A program made the position numbers and the translations under genes. The notes beneath the pieces were generated by a model, which saw only the letters and a program-made list of their open reading frames with translations, was not told the DNA's origin and searched no databases. From Cohnella zeiphila (GTDB lineage: Bacteria > Bacillota > Bacilli > Paenibacillales > Paenibacillaceae), in the NCBI RefSeq assembly GCF_014212055.1, contig NZ_JACJVO010000045.1, positions 27,856 through 91,855 on the forward strand: DNA of 64,000 nt, written 5' to 3'. Positions 20,519-28,356 of the stretch are shown here, piece by piece. How positions within the stretch are numbered: position 1 is the first letter of the stretch; each line of letters opens with the position of its first letter.

Positions 20519-22034
20519 GTCCGTGTCCTCCTCCTTGGCCGGCGTTTCCGCGGTTTTTCACGGCCGCTTCCATCCGGGCTCGAATGTCCGGGCTCATCTC
20601 CTTCAAGCCTTCCCGAATTTCCTGATCGAGCGTCGCGAAGCTCTGCCGGAACGTATGCTTGGGAAGGCTTGGCGTCACCCGATAGCTGTTCCAGCCTTTG
20701 AGCGGCCCGAGCTTCGTGCGGATGCCTCCGTCGCGCACGACCAGCTTCTGGCCGAGCTGGCCCATCTTGAGCGCGGCGCGGAACCGCTTCGCATTGCCCA
20801 TCACGGCGGCGAAGCCTTTCATGCCTGCGCCTTCGAGCTTGTTGCCGTGTCCCTTCTCGACCTTGCGCCTCCGCAGGTAGATCAGCATGTCGTGCAGCGG
20901 GATTTTCACCGGACACGCCTCGTAGCAGGCGCCGCACAAGCTGGACGCGTTGGCGATATCGTCCCACTCCGCGACGTTCTTGTTCAGCGCCGGCGTCAGC
21001 ACCGCGCCGATCGGGCCGCTGTACGTCCCGCCGTAGGCATGGCCGCCGATGTGACGGTAGACCGGGCACGCGTTCAGGCAAGCGCCGCAGCGGATGCAGT
21101 TGAGCAGCTCCTGAAACTCCGGATCGCCGAGCTGCAGCGAACGCCCGTTGTCGACGATGATGATGTGCATCTCGTCCGGGCCGTCCGCGTCCTCCGTCCG
21201 CCGGGGACCGGTAATCGCGGACATGTACATCGTCATCCGCTGGCCGGTCGCCGAGCGCGGCAGCAGCGTCGCCATCACTTCGAGGTCCCGGAACGAGGGG
21301 ATGATTCGCTCCATGCCCATCAGCGTAATTTGCGTTTTCGGAAGCGTCGTTACCATTCGGGCGTTGCCTTCGTTCTCGAACAGCACCATTGAGCCGGTCT
21401 CGGCGATCGCGAAGTTGCAGCCGGTCATGCCGATGTCGGCTTCGAGGAAGTTCTCGCGCAGCTTTTTGCGGACGAAGCCGGCCAGTACCGTCGTGTCCGC
21501 TTCCAGCTTCTCGCCCGCCACCTCGGACAGCAGGTCGGCGATCTGGTAACGGTTCTTGTGAATCGCCGGAATGACGATATGGGAGGGCGTCTCGCCGGCG
21601 AGCTGGATGATGTATTCGCCTAGGTCGGTCTCGATCGCCTCGACCCCGATTCCTTCCAGCGCATGGTTCAGGTGAAGCTCCTCGGACACCATCGACTTCG
21701 ATTTGACGACCGTCTTCGCTTGCTTGCGACGCGCGACCTCCAATGCGATCTTCACCGCATCGGCCCCCGTATCGGCAAAATGCACGTGAACCCCGTTGGC
21801 GCGGGCATTTTCCACGAACAAGTTCAAGTAGTAATCCAGATGGGCGATCGTATGCAGCCGGATCTGCCTTCCACGCTCCCGCCATTCGTCCCAATTGCCG
21901 TGCTCCGCGGAAGCGTTCTTCTTCCCGTTGCGGAGCCGTTCGGTCGTAAACTTGACCGCCTTGCGCAGAAATTCGTCGTTCAGGGCGAGCTCCGCCCGCT
22001 CCTTGACCGTTCCTGCAGCCGTCTTCGCGCTCAT
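20511..22034 (-). CDS. lutB: Lactate utilization iron-sulphur protein B
   Basis: This 507-residue protein joins an N-terminal LUD domain to a C-terminal ferredoxin-like region with two 4Fe-4S motifs, CIRCGACLNACPVYR and CGACYEACPVK. I start at ATG 22034 (MSAKTAAGTVKERAEL), whose ATGA overlaps the lutA stop. The family motif GCNFAIAETGSMVLFENEGN is present in the LUD domain. It is the electron-carrying core of the lactate oxidation complex LutABC. The C-terminus is rich in Gly and His (GQGGGHGHG). Confidence 0.94.
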   Translation of the reverse strand: MSAKTAAGTVKERAELALNDEFLRKAVKFTTERLRNGKKNASAEHGNWDEWRERGRQIRLHTIAHLDYYLNLFVENARANGVHVHFADTGADAVKIALEVARRKQAKTVVKSKSMVSEELHLNHALEGIGVEAIETDLGEYIIQLAGETPSHIVIPAIHKNRYQIADLLSEVAGEKLEADTTVLAGFVRKKLRENFLEADIGMTGCNFAIAETGSMVLFENEGNARMVTTLPKTQITLMGMERIIPSFRDLEVMATLLPRSATGQRMTMYMSAITGPRRTEDADGPDEMHIIIVDNGRSLQLGDPEFQELLNCIRCGACLNACPVYRHIGGHAYGGTYSGPIGAVLTPALNKNVAEWDDIANASSLCGACYEACPVKIPLHDMLIYLRRRKVEKGHGNKLEGAGMKGFAAVMGNAKRFRAALKMGQLGQKLVVRDGGIRTKLGPLKGWNSYRVTPSLPKHTFRQSFATLDQEIREGLKEMSPDIRARMEAAVKNRGNAGQGGGHGHG

Positions 22035-22759
22035 GCCAGCTTCGCTCCTTCCGCCAGCAGCTCGGCCAGATGCATGACCCGCACCGACTCGCCTCTGTAC
22101 CTCAGATTGCCCGCGATGTTCATCAGGCACGCCAAATCGAGCCCGACGAGCACTTCGGCTTCCGTCTCCTTCACGTGGTCGACTTTCTCCGATACCATCG
22201 CGCCCGAGATGTCCGCCATCTTCACCGCGAAGGTTCCGCCGAAACCGCAGCAGTCCTCGGCGAACGGCAGCGGCACGAACTCGAGGCCTTTGACGTTCTG
22301 CATCAAAGCCATCGGCTCGTCCTTGATGCCGAGCAGGCGGCTGCCGTGGCAGGACGGATGGTACGTCACCTTATGCGGGAACGACGCGCCGACGTCGGTG
22401 ACGCCGAGCACACCCACGAGAAACTGCGTGAACTCGTACGATTTCGCCTGCAGCGCCTCCGCCTTGGCCCGCATGACCGGATCGTTCTCGAACAGCTTCG
22501 GATAATGGTGGATCATGCCGGTGCAAGAGCCGGACGGCGAAATGACGAAATCGCTGTCCTCGAATGCTTCCATGATCGTCCGCGCCGATTCGCGCGCCGC
22601 GTCCCAGTACCCGCTGTTGAAAGCCGGCTGGCCGCAGCACGTCTGCACGGTCGGAAAATCGAGGCGGACGCCGTACTTCGCCAAAATCCGCAACATCGCT
22701 TCTCCGACGCGAGGATAGATCGCATCGCTTAGACACGTGATGAACAGGCTTACTTTCAT
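22031..22759 (-). CDS. lutA: Lactate utilization protein A
   Basis: This 242-residue protein has two cysteine-rich CCG domains, seen as VQTCCGQPAFNSGYW and FAEDCCGFGGTFAVK, which bind iron-sulphur clusters in the heterodisulphide-reductase-like family. It also has the motif YHPSCHGSR. I start at ATG 22759 (MKVSLFITC), the conserved beginning of LutA. In-frame TTG 22771 and ATG 22777 are alternatives closer to the GAGG at about 22780. It is the first gene of lutABC-lutR. No lactate permease gene is in the window. Confidence 0.92.
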   Translation of the reverse strand: MKVSLFITCLSDAIYPRVGEAMLRILAKYGVRLDFPTVQTCCGQPAFNSGYWDAARESARTIMEAFEDSDFVISPSGSCTGMIHHYPKLFENDPVMRAKAEALQAKSYEFTQFLVGVLGVTDVGASFPHKVTYHPSCHGSRLLGIKDEPMALMQNVKGLEFVPLPFAEDCCGFGGTFAVKMADISGAMVSEKVDHVKETEAEVLVGLDLACLMNIAGNLRYRGESVRVMHLAELLAEGAKLA

Positions 22760-22809
22760 CGCGGTTCTCAACCCCATTCCTCGTTATCGATATAGTCTTA
22801 TTATCAGGT

Positions 22810-22818
22810 TGTCAGACA
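22810..22818. promoter_or_regulatory. Candidate LutR operator upstream of lutA
   Basis: The perfect dyad TGTCAGACA lies about 50 bases upstream of the lutA start in the only intergenic region of the operon. Short dyads of this size are typical of FadR-type GntR operators. The assignment is an inference from position. Confidence 0.3.
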
Positions 22819-22867
22819 GGTTTGGCAAGAGGAAAACGCTAAAATCAGCCATTCGCCCTTCCTACCG

Positions 22868-23718
22868 CTATTGCGCCGGACGAACGAGATATCCTCCCAT
22901 GCCCGCAAGCGAGCCTTCCGAATCTAACTCCCCCGATCGAATCAAACTTCTGAGCCGATATTCGAAAAAGCCGTCTCCTGCAAAGCTCTCGTCTTGCCCC
23001 AGCAACTCTCCGACCGCTCGTGCCGCGCAAACCCATTCGCCCTCAGTCCGCTGGAGCTCTCCGACCGTTCGCAACAGCAATTCGTCGTAGTGCGATTCCG
23101 GTACGCCAAATATGTTTCCGTCCCGCCAAATCCTCAGCGTCTCGTTTGAATTCTCCCACTGGCTCCATTCTCTGGCAAGCCTATCTCTCTCAGTTACCGC
23201 AAGCGCAGGACCCTCCAGCGCCTTCGCCAGCATCGGCATAAGCTTATCCGGCGATATTTCTCCCGAATGGGAAAACGCGACCTTCCAGTCGGGACGATCG
23301 AACAGGCTCGCATGAACCCCGTACGTGTTCAACAGCCTGATTTCGTTCGCCGCTTGACGAAGCCGAAACATCGCATATCGCAGACCGGTTTGTTCGTGCG
23401 CGTTGTCTCCGTGCCAGACGATGATCTGAGTTACTTCCGAAAGACAGTCGGGAGCCAGCACGGCTGCGTGGTTCGGCAGATTCGAGCGAAAATCCGTTTT
23501 TTGGGAAGCGTTATATTTGTCGGAGTACCGTTCCTGGAACCAAAGCCGCCTGTTCCGCCTGCCTTCGTCCGTATCCAAACCGTCGAGCGGTCCGACGGAG
23601 AAGAGGCCGTCCACTTCCGGAATGAGTTGGCGGACCGCGTTTTATCGATCGCCGCCGACATCATCCCGGCTTGAGACCGGCTAAAAACCAGATGCGCCAG
23701 CTTCGGTTCGTATGCCAT
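22868..23718 (-). pseudogene. DUF1835-domain protein with a one-base frameshift
   Basis: The gene starts at ATG 23718 behind AGGAGG (eight-base spacing) and reads MAYEPKLAHLVFSRSQAG, the usual opening of the DUF1835 family. At the run of four A residues on the minus strand (plus 23640-23643) the coding signal changes frame and continues as NAVRQLIPEVDGLFSVGPLDG and on through RRLWFQERY to the stop at 22868. Adding one A to that run joins both parts into a coding sequence of about 282 codons with the family pattern intact. So this is either a young pseudogene or a homopolymer sequencing error. Function of the family is unknown. It is followed on the minus strand by the lut operon. Confidence 0.7.
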
Positions 23719-23811
23719 CCGTCCTACCTCCTCTTCATCGCCCGCAAAGGCCTCCGTATACCGGAAATTGTCCTTTTCGGCCGATATCCCCTCTGCTCAG
23801 TTGCCAATATC

Positions 23812-24183
23812 GGCGTTTGAGGCGTCCATGCGAGCAAATTAGTTTGAAATCAAACCAACTCCGGCGCTCGAGACGTCCAAGCGAGCAAATTGTTCTGAAA
23901 TCAGACCAACTCCGGCATCCAAGGCGTTCATGCGAGCAAATTCGTCTGATATCAAACCAACTCCGGCATCCGAGGCGTCCATGCGAGCAAATTAGTCTGA
24001 TATCAAACCAACTCCGGCATCCGAGGCGTCCATGCGAGCAAATTAGTTTGAAATCAAACCAACTCCGGCATCCGAGGCGTCCATGCGAGCAAATTCGTCT
24101 GAAATCAGACCAACTCCGGCATCCGAGGCGTTCATGCGAGCAAATTAGTCTGATATCAAACCAACTCCGGCGTTCGAGGCGTC
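23812..24183. repeat. Seven-unit 51-bp tandem repeat array with internal dyads
   Basis: Seven consecutive 51-base units start at 23812, 23863, 23914, 23965, 24016, 24067 and 24118, with a partial eighth at 24169. Each unit contains GCGAGCAAATT followed by a dyad such as GTTTGA-AA-TCAAAC, then CAACTCCGG. In units 1 and 5 the arms are GTTTGA/TCAAAC; in unit 6 they are GTCTGA/TCAGAC, so both arms changed together; units 3, 4 and 7 have GTCTGA-TA-TCAAAC with one mismatch. The array fills most of the 560-base gap between the DUF1835 gene and the rhamnose regulator. Because 51 is a multiple of three, both strands are open through it, but no start signal or family supports a gene. Confidence 0.9.
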
Positions 24184-24220
24184 GCAGACTCGGAAGAGCC
24201 GAGCATGCGAGACGGCAATC

Positions 24221-24259
24221 AAAAAGACGCGGCCGCCTCCGTAAAGGAGAATGGCCGCG
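24221..24259 (-). terminator. Intrinsic terminator of the rhamnose operon
   Basis: GCGGCC and GGCCGC arms (24229-24258) form the stem, followed on the minus strand by TTTTT (24221-24225). It lies 20 bases beyond the stop codon of the deoR-type regulator gene, the last gene of the operon. Confidence 0.75.
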
Positions 24260-24278
24260 ACAACCGGAAGCTCGCGCA

Positions 24279-25043
24279 TCAGACGACCGTCGTCTCGATC
24301 GACAGCTCGGCGAGCCGGCGAAGCGTCTCGTCCGGTAGCCGCCGGTCGGTGACAATCGCGTTCACCTGCGACATTTCGGCAACATGAGTGAACGCCTGAA
24401 CGCCGAATTTGCTGGCATCCGCCAGCAGAACGACCTCGTCCGCCATTCCGACCATCTTCTGCTTGATTCGCGCCTGCAGCTCGTTCGACTCGCTGATTCC
24501 CCGCTCCAGGTGGACGCCTTTGCACGAGAAAAACGCCTTGTCGACGTAATAAGCGTCAAGCGAACGCTCTGCCAGCGGGCCGACGAACGACAGCGACCGC
24601 TGCGCGAGGATGCCGCCGGTCGAGATCACTTCGATCTTCTCCTTGACGGCGAGCTCCGTCGCCACCTTGATCGAATTGGTCAGCACCGTCAGCGGAATGT
24701 CGGGCATGCTCGCCGCCATATACCAGGCGGTGGAGCTGGCGTCAAGCAGGATGCGGTCCTTCGGACGGATGCGCTTCACCGCTTCCGCCGCGATTCGCCG
24801 CTTCTCGTCGGCATGCGTGATCTCCCGTTCCGAATACGGAATTTCCGGCTGCTGCGGCTGATCCTTGACGCTGACCGCGCCGCCATGCGACCTGCGCAAA
24901 CGCCCGGCCAACTCGAGCCGGTCCAGGTCGCGGCGGATCGTCTCCTCCGTCACCTGGCACAGATCGCTCAGTTCGGATACCCGAATGCTTCCTCTTTCGT
25001 TGACGAGCTGAACGATTTTCTCATAGCGTTCCGCAACCAGCAT
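24279..25043 (-). CDS. rhaR: DeoR-family regulator of the rhamnose operon
   Basis: This 254-residue regulator has an N-terminal DeoR helix-turn-helix (RGSIRVSELSDLCQVTEETI, then RRDLDRLELAGRLRRSHGGA) and a C-terminal sugar-phosphate sensing domain of the DeoRC type (DRILLDASSTAWYMAASM, GGILAQRSLSFVGPLAE). It lies 77 bases downstream of rhaB on the same strand and is the last gene of the operon, so it probably controls the operon in response to a rhamnose metabolite, as the DeoR-type RhaR (YulB) does in Bacillus subtilis. The likely operator is the inverted repeat upstream of rhaEW. Confidence 0.83.
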   Translation of the reverse strand: MLVAERYEKIVQLVNERGSIRVSELSDLCQVTEETIRRDLDRLELAGRLRRSHGGAVSVKDQPQQPEIPYSEREITHADEKRRIAAEAVKRIRPKDRILLDASSTAWYMAASMPDIPLTVLTNSIKVATELAVKEKIEVISTGGILAQRSLSFVGPLAERSLDAYYVDKAFFSCKGVHLERGISESNELQARIKQKMVGMADEVVLLADASKFGVQAFTHVAEMSQVNAIVTDRRLPDETLRRLAELSIETTVV

Positions 25044-25120
25044 AGGCAGCCTCCTTCCGTTTTATATAGGAGCGGCGCGCCGCCCAAGAAGCGATTCTCC
25101 CGGACGGCGGCCTCTCTTCT

Positions 25121-26593
25121 TTATGACAAACCGGTATAACGCCGGAATCGGCCGTAGCCTTCCTCCCAGGCTTCCCGCTCCCGCGGCTCGTACACGACGA
25201 CCGGGAACGAGTCGCGGATCACCTTGCGCGCTTCCCATATGTCGGACAACTCGCCATGCGCGATCCATTGCACGGCGAGGTTGCCGATGGCGCTTCCTTC
25301 CGCCGGTCCCGCCCAGACGGGGCGGCCGATCGCGTTGGCCGACCATTGGCAGAGCAGCGCGTTCTGAATGCCGCCCCCGACCATGTGCAGCCCGCCGAAC
25401 GTCTGATCCGACAGCCGCTCGGTCAACTCTAGCACGTAGCGATACTTGAAGGCAAGGCTTTCCAGAATGCAGCGAACGACTTCACCCGGCTCCTCCGGCG
25501 CCCTCTGGCCGGTCCGCTCGCAATAGCCGCGAATCCGCGTCGGCATATCGCCGGGGGGCAGGAACGCATCGTCGTCCGGATCGATGAACGCCGCGAACGG
25601 CTTAGCCTCTCCGGCCAGGCGGACCAGCTCGGGGAACGAATACGACTGCCCCGCCCGCTCCCATTCGCGCCGGGTCTCGTTCAGGATCCACAGGCCCATG
25701 ATGTTCTTTAGCAGCCGGAACGTGCCGTTCACGCCGCCCTCGTTCGTGAAGTTCAGCTCGCGGGCCAGCTCGGACAGCACCGGCCGTTCCACTTCGGTGC
25801 CCATCAGCGACCAGGTGCCGCAGCTCAAATACGCGAAAGAGCGATCCGTCGCGGGAACGGCGGCAACGGCGGAGCCCGTGTCGTGCTCGGCAACGGCGAA
25901 CACCGGGATCGCTCCGACGCCGAGTTCTTCCGTCAAAGCCGGCCGAAGCGCGCCGACTTGGGTGCCGGGCAGCGCCACCGGCGCGAACAGCGATTCGTCC
26001 AGGCCGAGACGGCGCAGCAGTTCCGAATCCCAGCGGTTTGCCGTCGGGTTGAACAGCTGCGTGGTCGTCGCGTTCGTGAACTCGCTGATCTCCTCCCCCG
26101 TCAGGAAGTAGCGGAGCAGATCCGGAATCATCAGGAACCGTCGCGCGGCCGACAGCAGCGGAGAACCGGCTTGCTTCAGTGCGTACAGCTGAAAGACCGA
26201 GTTGAACGGCAGAAACTGGATGCCGGTGCGGGCGAACACCTCGGCAGCCGGAATCTCCGCGAACAGCCGTTCCATCATGCCGTCGGTATGCCGGTCGCGG
26301 TAGTGGTACGGGTTTCCGAGCAGCTCGCCGTTTCCTCCCAGCAAGCCGAAGTCGACCGCCCAGGAGTCGATCGCGAGGCTGCGCACTTCAACGCCCTGAT
26401 GCTTGGCTTTGAGCAGCCCTTGCTTCAATTCGTGATACAGACACAAAATGTCCCAATGCAGACGGTCTCCCACCTGCACCGGATCGTTCGGGAAGCGATG
26501 GAGCTCTTCCGTGACGATCTGCCGGTCCGTCAGACGGCCGAGCAGCGCCCTTCCGCTGCTCGCGCCGAGATCGTATGCGAGGATGTCGGCCAC
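25121..26593 (-). CDS. rhaB: Rhamnulokinase
   Basis: This 490-residue FGGY-family carbohydrate kinase would phosphorylate L-rhamnulose to L-rhamnulose-1-phosphate with ATP. The N-terminus ILAYDLGASSGRALLG is the family ATP-site loop; LAIDSWAVDFGLLGGNGELL and the C-terminal GLHMVGGGIQNALLCQWSAN are typical of RhaB. Length matches (about 480-490). It starts six bases before the end of the rhaA spacing region, with only seven bases between rhaA stop and the rhaB start, so translation is probably coupled. Confidence 0.93.
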   Translation of the reverse strand: MADILAYDLGASSGRALLGRLTDRQIVTEELHRFPNDPVQVGDRLHWDILCLYHELKQGLLKAKHQGVEVRSLAIDSWAVDFGLLGGNGELLGNPYHYRDRHTDGMMERLFAEIPAAEVFARTGIQFLPFNSVFQLYALKQAGSPLLSAARRFLMIPDLLRYFLTGEEISEFTNATTTQLFNPTANRWDSELLRRLGLDESLFAPVALPGTQVGALRPALTEELGVGAIPVFAVAEHDTGSAVAAVPATDRSFAYLSCGTWSLMGTEVERPVLSELARELNFTNEGGVNGTFRLLKNIMGLWILNETRREWERAGQSYSFPELVRLAGEAKPFAAFIDPDDDAFLPPGDMPTRIRGYCERTGQRAPEEPGEVVRCILESLAFKYRYVLELTERLSDQTFGGLHMVGGGIQNALLCQWSANAIGRPVWAGPAEGSAIGNLAVQWIAHGELSDIWEARKVIRDSFPVVVYEPREREAWEEGYGRFRRYTGLS

Positions 26594-26599
26594 CGGGCA

Positions 26600-27862
26600 T
26601 CAGCCTCCGCGCTTCTGCAGAACTTCTTGCTCGTACGCCTTGACTTCGTCCAGCCACGATTCGCGAACCGGAACGCCCATCTGCTCGCAGTAGTAGTCCC
26701 ACACCGCACCGAACGGATACGTCTTGAACTCCTCCGACAGCGCGAGACGGGTCGTATAATCGCCGGCCAGCTCCGCCTTCCGCAGCGCTTCGGCGGGTTC
26801 CAGCATGGCGCGAAGCAGCGCCTTGATCGTATTGCGCGTGCCGATGACCCAGGCGGCGACGCGGTTGATGCTGGCGTCGAAAAAGTCGAGGCCGATATGC
26901 GTTTTGCCGAGCAGGTCGCCGCGCACGAGCTCGCGGCCGATATCCATCAGCTCGTCGTCGAGCACGACGACGTGGTCGCTGTCCCAGCGAACCGGGCGGC
27001 TCACGTGCAGCAGAATGCCGTCCGCGAACAGGGACAGCGCCGACAGCTTGTTCGAGATCACTTCCGTCGGATGGAAATGGCCGGCGTCGAGGCAGATCAG
27101 CTTGTTGTTCCGGATGCCGTAGCCCATGTAGAACTCATGCGAGCCGACCGTGTACGCTTCCGCGCCGAGGCCGAACAGCTTGCTCTCGACCGCGTCGAGA
27201 TTGAACTTCGGATCGATCTCTTCCGCGAACACTTCGTCGAGCGCGTCCTTGAGCCGCTGCCGCGGCGCCAAACGGTCGGCCGGAATGTCCTTGTAGCCGT
27301 CCGGAACCCACACGTTCGTCACGCACGTCTGCCCGAGCTGCTCGCCGAAGTAAGCGCCGACCCGGCGCGATGCCTTGCAGTGGTCGATCCAGAACCGGCG
27401 GATCTCCGGATCGGCATGGCTGAGCGTAAAGCCGTCGCTCGACTTCTCGTGCGAGAAGCAGGTCGGATTGAAGTCGAGTCCGAGCCCCTGCTCTTTCGCC
27501 CAGGAGACCCACTTCTCGTAATGCTTCGGCTCGATCCGGTCAAGCTCCACCTTCTCGTCGGTATCGGCGTAGATGGCATGCAGATTGACCTTATGCTTGC
27601 CGGGGATCAAAGAGAACGCTTTCTCCAGATCGGCGCGCAATTCCTCCGGCGTGCGCGCCGCGCCCGGATAGCTCCCGGTGACCGAGATGCCGCCGGTCAG
27701 CTCCTGGTCGCGGTTCAGAAATCCGCGGACGTCGTCGCCCTGCCAGCAGTGCATCGAGATTTTGATCGTCTGCAGCTTTTTGAGCGCCTCTTCGGTGTCG
27801 ATTCCGTGTTTGGCATACAGTTCCTGGGCTTCGCGGTAGTTTTGCTCGATTTTCGAAGACAT
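26600..27862 (-). CDS. rhaA: L-rhamnose isomerase
   Basis: This 420-residue enzyme isomerises L-rhamnose to L-rhamnulose. The N-terminal stretch ISMHCWQGDDVRGFLN, the metal-site region VNLHAIYADTD, GLGLDFNPTCFSH, and LDAGHFHPTEVISNKLSAL are typical of RhaA. I start at ATG 27862 (MSSKIEQNYREA), with AAGGAGGG upstream. It lies 22 bases after the ASRT-family gene and seven bases before rhaB. The enzyme is a Mn/Zn-dependent TIM barrel in the known members. Confidence 0.94.
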   Translation of the reverse strand: MSSKIEQNYREAQELYAKHGIDTEEALKKLQTIKISMHCWQGDDVRGFLNRDQELTGGISVTGSYPGAARTPEELRADLEKAFSLIPGKHKVNLHAIYADTDEKVELDRIEPKHYEKWVSWAKEQGLGLDFNPTCFSHEKSSDGFTLSHADPEIRRFWIDHCKASRRVGAYFGEQLGQTCVTNVWVPDGYKDIPADRLAPRQRLKDALDEVFAEEIDPKFNLDAVESKLFGLGAEAYTVGSHEFYMGYGIRNNKLICLDAGHFHPTEVISNKLSALSLFADGILLHVSRPVRWDSDHVVVLDDELMDIGRELVRGDLLGKTHIGLDFFDASINRVAAWVIGTRNTIKALLRAMLEPAEALRKAELAGDYTTRLALSEEFKTYPFGAVWDYYCEQMGVPVRESWLDEVKAYEQEVLQKRGG

Positions 27863-27884
27863 GCGTTCGTGCCCTCCTTGGAAA

Positions 27885-28256
27885 TTATTTAATCGGATAG
27901 CCGACGACCGACATGAGCGCGTTCTCGGCCTGGGTTGCGTCGAGACGGCTGTACTGCACGATGATCGGAATGTCGCTGAGCACTTCGATCGCATAAGGAA
28001 CGCCGACCGGAATTGATGTTCCTCCCTTGCTCAGCGTCGAGGTGCGGATGTGCTTCGTGCGGCGGGGCGGAACGACGACGAGGATGTCCTCGATCGGGTC
28101 CCGGTCTTCGAAAAAAATCGTCAGGTTCAGCAAAGCCTCTTCGGACGATAAGTTCAGCACGCAGACCGACTCGTGGCTCGTCAGCGAACCGGCGCTCGTC
28201 GGCGGAATGTAGCCGTCCGGGATAATCCAATGTTTCTCGCCTTTGGCAGGATGCAT
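27885..28256 (-). CDS. Sensory-rhodopsin-transducer (ASRT) family protein
   Basis: This 123-residue protein matches the Anabaena sensory rhodopsin transducer family (PF07100, DUF1362) along its length: GYIPP near the start, SHESVCVLNLSSEEALLNLT, VPPRRTKHIRTSTLSKG in the middle, and IVQYSRLDATQAENALMSVV at the end. The family forms small beta-sandwich proteins; comparative analysis has proposed that most are small-molecule, possibly sugar, binding proteins unrelated to light. There is no rhodopsin gene in the window. The gene lies between rhaEW and rhaA in the rhamnose operon, where Bacillus subtilis has none of this family and carries instead rhaM (mutarotase) elsewhere in its operon. Start chosen at ATG 28256; GGAGG lies 11 bases upstream. 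Confidence 0.85.
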   Translation of the reverse strand: MHPAKGEKHWIIPDGYIPPTSAGSLTSHESVCVLNLSSEEALLNLTIFFEDRDPIEDILVVVPPRRTKHIRTSTLSKGGTSIPVGVPYAIEVLSDIPIIVQYSRLDATQAENALMSVVGYPIK

Positions 28257-28283
28257 GTGTCGTTTGCCCTCCCCATGGAATGG

Positions 28284-28337
28284 CCCCCGCAAAGCGGCCG
28301 TTGCTCCTCTGAAGCCAACTCGGGTACTTTGCGGGGG
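28284..28337 (-). other. Inverted repeat inside the rhamnose operon, between rhaEW and the ASRT gene
   Basis: A perfect 11-base inverted repeat, CCCCCGCAAAG (28284-28294) and CTTTGCGGGGG (28327-28337), encloses a 32-base loop. It begins 20 bases after the rhaEW stop. There is no T run, so it is not a standard terminator; it could stabilise the upstream mRNA end or set the ratio of the two parts of the operon. Confidence 0.6.
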
Positions 28338-28356
28338 TTCCTGAATGATAACTCGA

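Noticed and set aside
23812..24183. CRISPR array
   Set aside because: The repeats adjoin each other with no unique spacers and there are no cas genes.
23712..24355. Open frames of about 200 codons on both strands across the 51-bp array
   Set aside because: They exist because the 51-base period is a multiple of three; there is no ribosome binding site, no family, and both strands are equally open.
27885..28256. Light-sensing role for the ASRT-family protein
   Set aside because: No rhodopsin or retinal gene is near; the rhamnose operon context favours a sugar-related role.
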